From the NCBI GenBank assembly GCA_003170135.1, contig PMZR01000006.1, positions 1 to 64,000 of the forward strand: a stretch of DNA of 64,000 nt. Direction: 5' to 3'. The stretch comes from Acidobacteriota bacterium. Lineage in GTDB: Bacteria; Acidobacteriota; Vicinamibacteria; Vicinamibacterales; Fen-181. Shown here in pieces: positions 63,017 through 64,000 of this stretch. A program made the translations under genes and the position numbers. Numbering within the stretch: the first letter of the stretch is position 1; each line of letters begins with the position of its first letter. The notes under the pieces are model-generated. The model was not told where the DNA came from, made no database searches, and saw nothing but the letters and a program-made list of their open reading frames with translations.

Positions 63017-64000
63017 TCACACCGCCGTCGTCGTGTTTGCCCGCTCCTCGAGTTTTGCCAGGGCCTCGTAGTGCTTACGCTGCTCGGGCGTCAGCTGCCG
63101 TGGCACCTGGACGTCCACCGCCGCGAACAGATCGCCGCGATCGTCGGGCTTGCCAACCGCCGGCATGCCCTGACCCTTCAAACGGAACACCTGTCCATTC
63201 TGGGTGCCGGTTGGCACCTTCAGGCGCAGGTGGCCGCCGGCGAGCGTCGGCACGTCCGCCTCTCCGCCCAGCACGGCGGTCGTCACTGGCACCGGCACCC
63301 GCGTGTGCAGGTCGCGGCCGCGCCGCTCGAACTGGGGGTGCGGCCGCATGTGGATCCGCAGGTACAAGTCGCCCGAGGGCGCGCCCGCCGTGCCCGCTCC
63401 GCCTTCGCCGGCGACGCGGACGCGCGATCCTTCGCCGACGCCGGCCGGGATGCGCACCTCGATCGTGCGCGCCTGTCCGTCGTGATGCAGGGCCAGTTTC
63501 CGCGTCGTGCCGCGCAGCGCGTCTTCGAGCGACAGCTCGATCTCGTGTTCCAGGTCGTGGCCGGGCCGCGCCCGCGGCGCGCGGCCGCCGCGCGTGCGAG
63601 GTCCCGGCTCGGCTTCCATGCCGCTGAAGAACGTCTTGAAGAAATCGGAGAACGGATCCGCGTCACCGAAGATCCGCCGCATCTCCTCCTCATCCACGGT
63701 GCGGAAGCCGCCGGGCGCTCCGCCGGCGTGGACCGTCCACTCGTCCGGTCTGCCGGGATACGGCTGGCCGCCCTGTTGCGCCTGTTCGTACATCCGCCAG
63801 TTCGCGCCGAGCTCGTCGTACTTCTGCCGCTTCTCGGGATCGCCCAGGACCTCGTACGCTTCGTTGATGTCCTTGAACCGCGCCTCGGCCTTCTTGTCGC
63901 CCGGGTTCACGTCGGGGTGGAACTTGCGGGCGAGCTTCCGGTACGCCTGCTTGACTTCCTTGGCGGTGGCGCTCTTGGCCACGCCGAGCGTCGCGTAGTA
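63017..64000 (-). CDS. DnaJ/CbpA-type co-chaperone, 5' end beyond the window
   Basis: At least 327 residues. The J-domain is entered in progress at the window edge: the frame is open to base 64000 and reads 'YYATLGVAKSATAKEVKQAY', so the start 'M...' lies outside. 'ARKFHPDVNPGD' gives the H-P-D that stimulates DnaK. No zinc-finger Cys repeats occur, so this is CbpA (type II) rather than classical DnaJ. The C-terminal domains I and II are seen in 'LEDALRGTTRKLAL' and 'DLYLRIHMRPHPQFERRG'. It likely feeds clients to ClpB encoded downstream. Confidence 0.9.
   Translation of the reverse strand, partial: YYATLGVAKSATAKEVKQAYRKLARKFHPDVNPGDKKAEARFKDINEAYEVLGDPEKRQKYDELGANWRMYEQAQQGGQPYPGRPDEWTVHAGGAPGGFRTVDEEEMRRIFGDADPFSDFFKTFFSGMEAEPGPRTRGGRAPRARPGHDLEHEIELSLEDALRGTTRKLALHHDGQARTIEVRIPAGVGEGSRVRVAGEGGAGTAGAPSGDLYLRIHMRPHPQFERRGRDLHTRVPVPVTTAVLGGEADVPTLAGGHLRLKVPTGTQNGQVFRLKGQGMPAVGKPDDRGDLFAAVDVQVPRQLTPEQRKHYEALAKLEERANTTTAV

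Noticed and set aside
63983-64000. GTG 63982 as the start of the DnaJ-type gene
   Set aside because: The frame continues upstream through 'YYATLG', the normal J-domain start, to the window edge. The gene is truncated by the window, not short.

Overview
The window looks like a chromosomal segment of a GC-rich, Gram-negative bacterium. It encodes LpxB-type enzymes, an Omp85-type outer-membrane protein and an MsbA-type ABC transporter alongside RNase J, several ECF sigma factors and a full aromatic amino-acid supraoperon. This mix, with many GTG starts and dense overlapping genes, fits Acidobacteriota (Vicinamibacteria-like). That assignment is inference from gene content, not from a marker search. 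I saw no rRNA, tRNA, CRISPR array, intact insertion sequence or prophage. Layout: (1) 0-2.3 kb: a SpoIVB/S55-type exported protein, divergent from (2) 2.0-12.9 kb: aroDE-trpE-trpG-trpD-trpC-trpF-trpB-trpA-chorismate mutase-DAHP synthase-tyrA. The supraoperon is preceded by a consensus promoter, a short leader ORF with tandem Trp codons flanked by Tyr codons, and a strong terminator whose 5' arm can instead pair with a segment just behind the Trp codons. This is a textbook-shaped attenuator and the best regulatory finding here. (3) 13-14.4 kb: a two-subunit CoA-transferase. (4) 14.5-22.8 kb: a JAMM peptidase, a broken Omp85 gene, an ECF sigma/membrane-protein operon with a bactofilin-like protein, a second broken gene, leucyl aminopeptidase, an anti-sigma factor, a broken sigma gene and a truncated membrane-protein gene. 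(5) 22.9-32.3 kb, minus strand: N-acetylmuramoyl-alanine amidase, FtsK, RNase J, KsgA, a zincin, endonuclease III, a DUF3467 protein and LexA. (6) 32.5-44.8 kb, plus strand: an ECF sigma/anti-sigma/periplasmic-protein module, RecG, RsmD, CoaD, aspartate aminotransferase, PEP carboxykinase, GlcD, a CoA-binding protein, Rho and a CDGSH protein. (7) 44.8-58.2 kb: an envelope glycolipid cluster with LpxB, two LpxB-like paralogues, three GT2, four GT9 proteins and an ABC transporter. (8) 58.3-64 kb, minus strand: FtsH, ClpB and a DnaJ/CbpA protein cut by the window edge. The most unusual feature at genome scale is a set of at least nine intergenic arrays with strict 7-bp periodicity. Some are simple direct heptamer repeats, four of them built on the same GGACTCC/GGAGTCC unit. 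Three (after recG, pckA and rho) are direct heptamers that switch to their reverse complement and so can fold into long hairpins. They resemble in style the short tandemly repeated heptamers known from cyanobacteria. They sit only at gene junctions, three of them inside the aromatic supraoperon, one covering the trpA stop codon. A second notable pattern is that three genes between 15.7 and 22.3 kb are interrupted by frameshifts or missing segments. This means either local gene decay or small assembly deletions.
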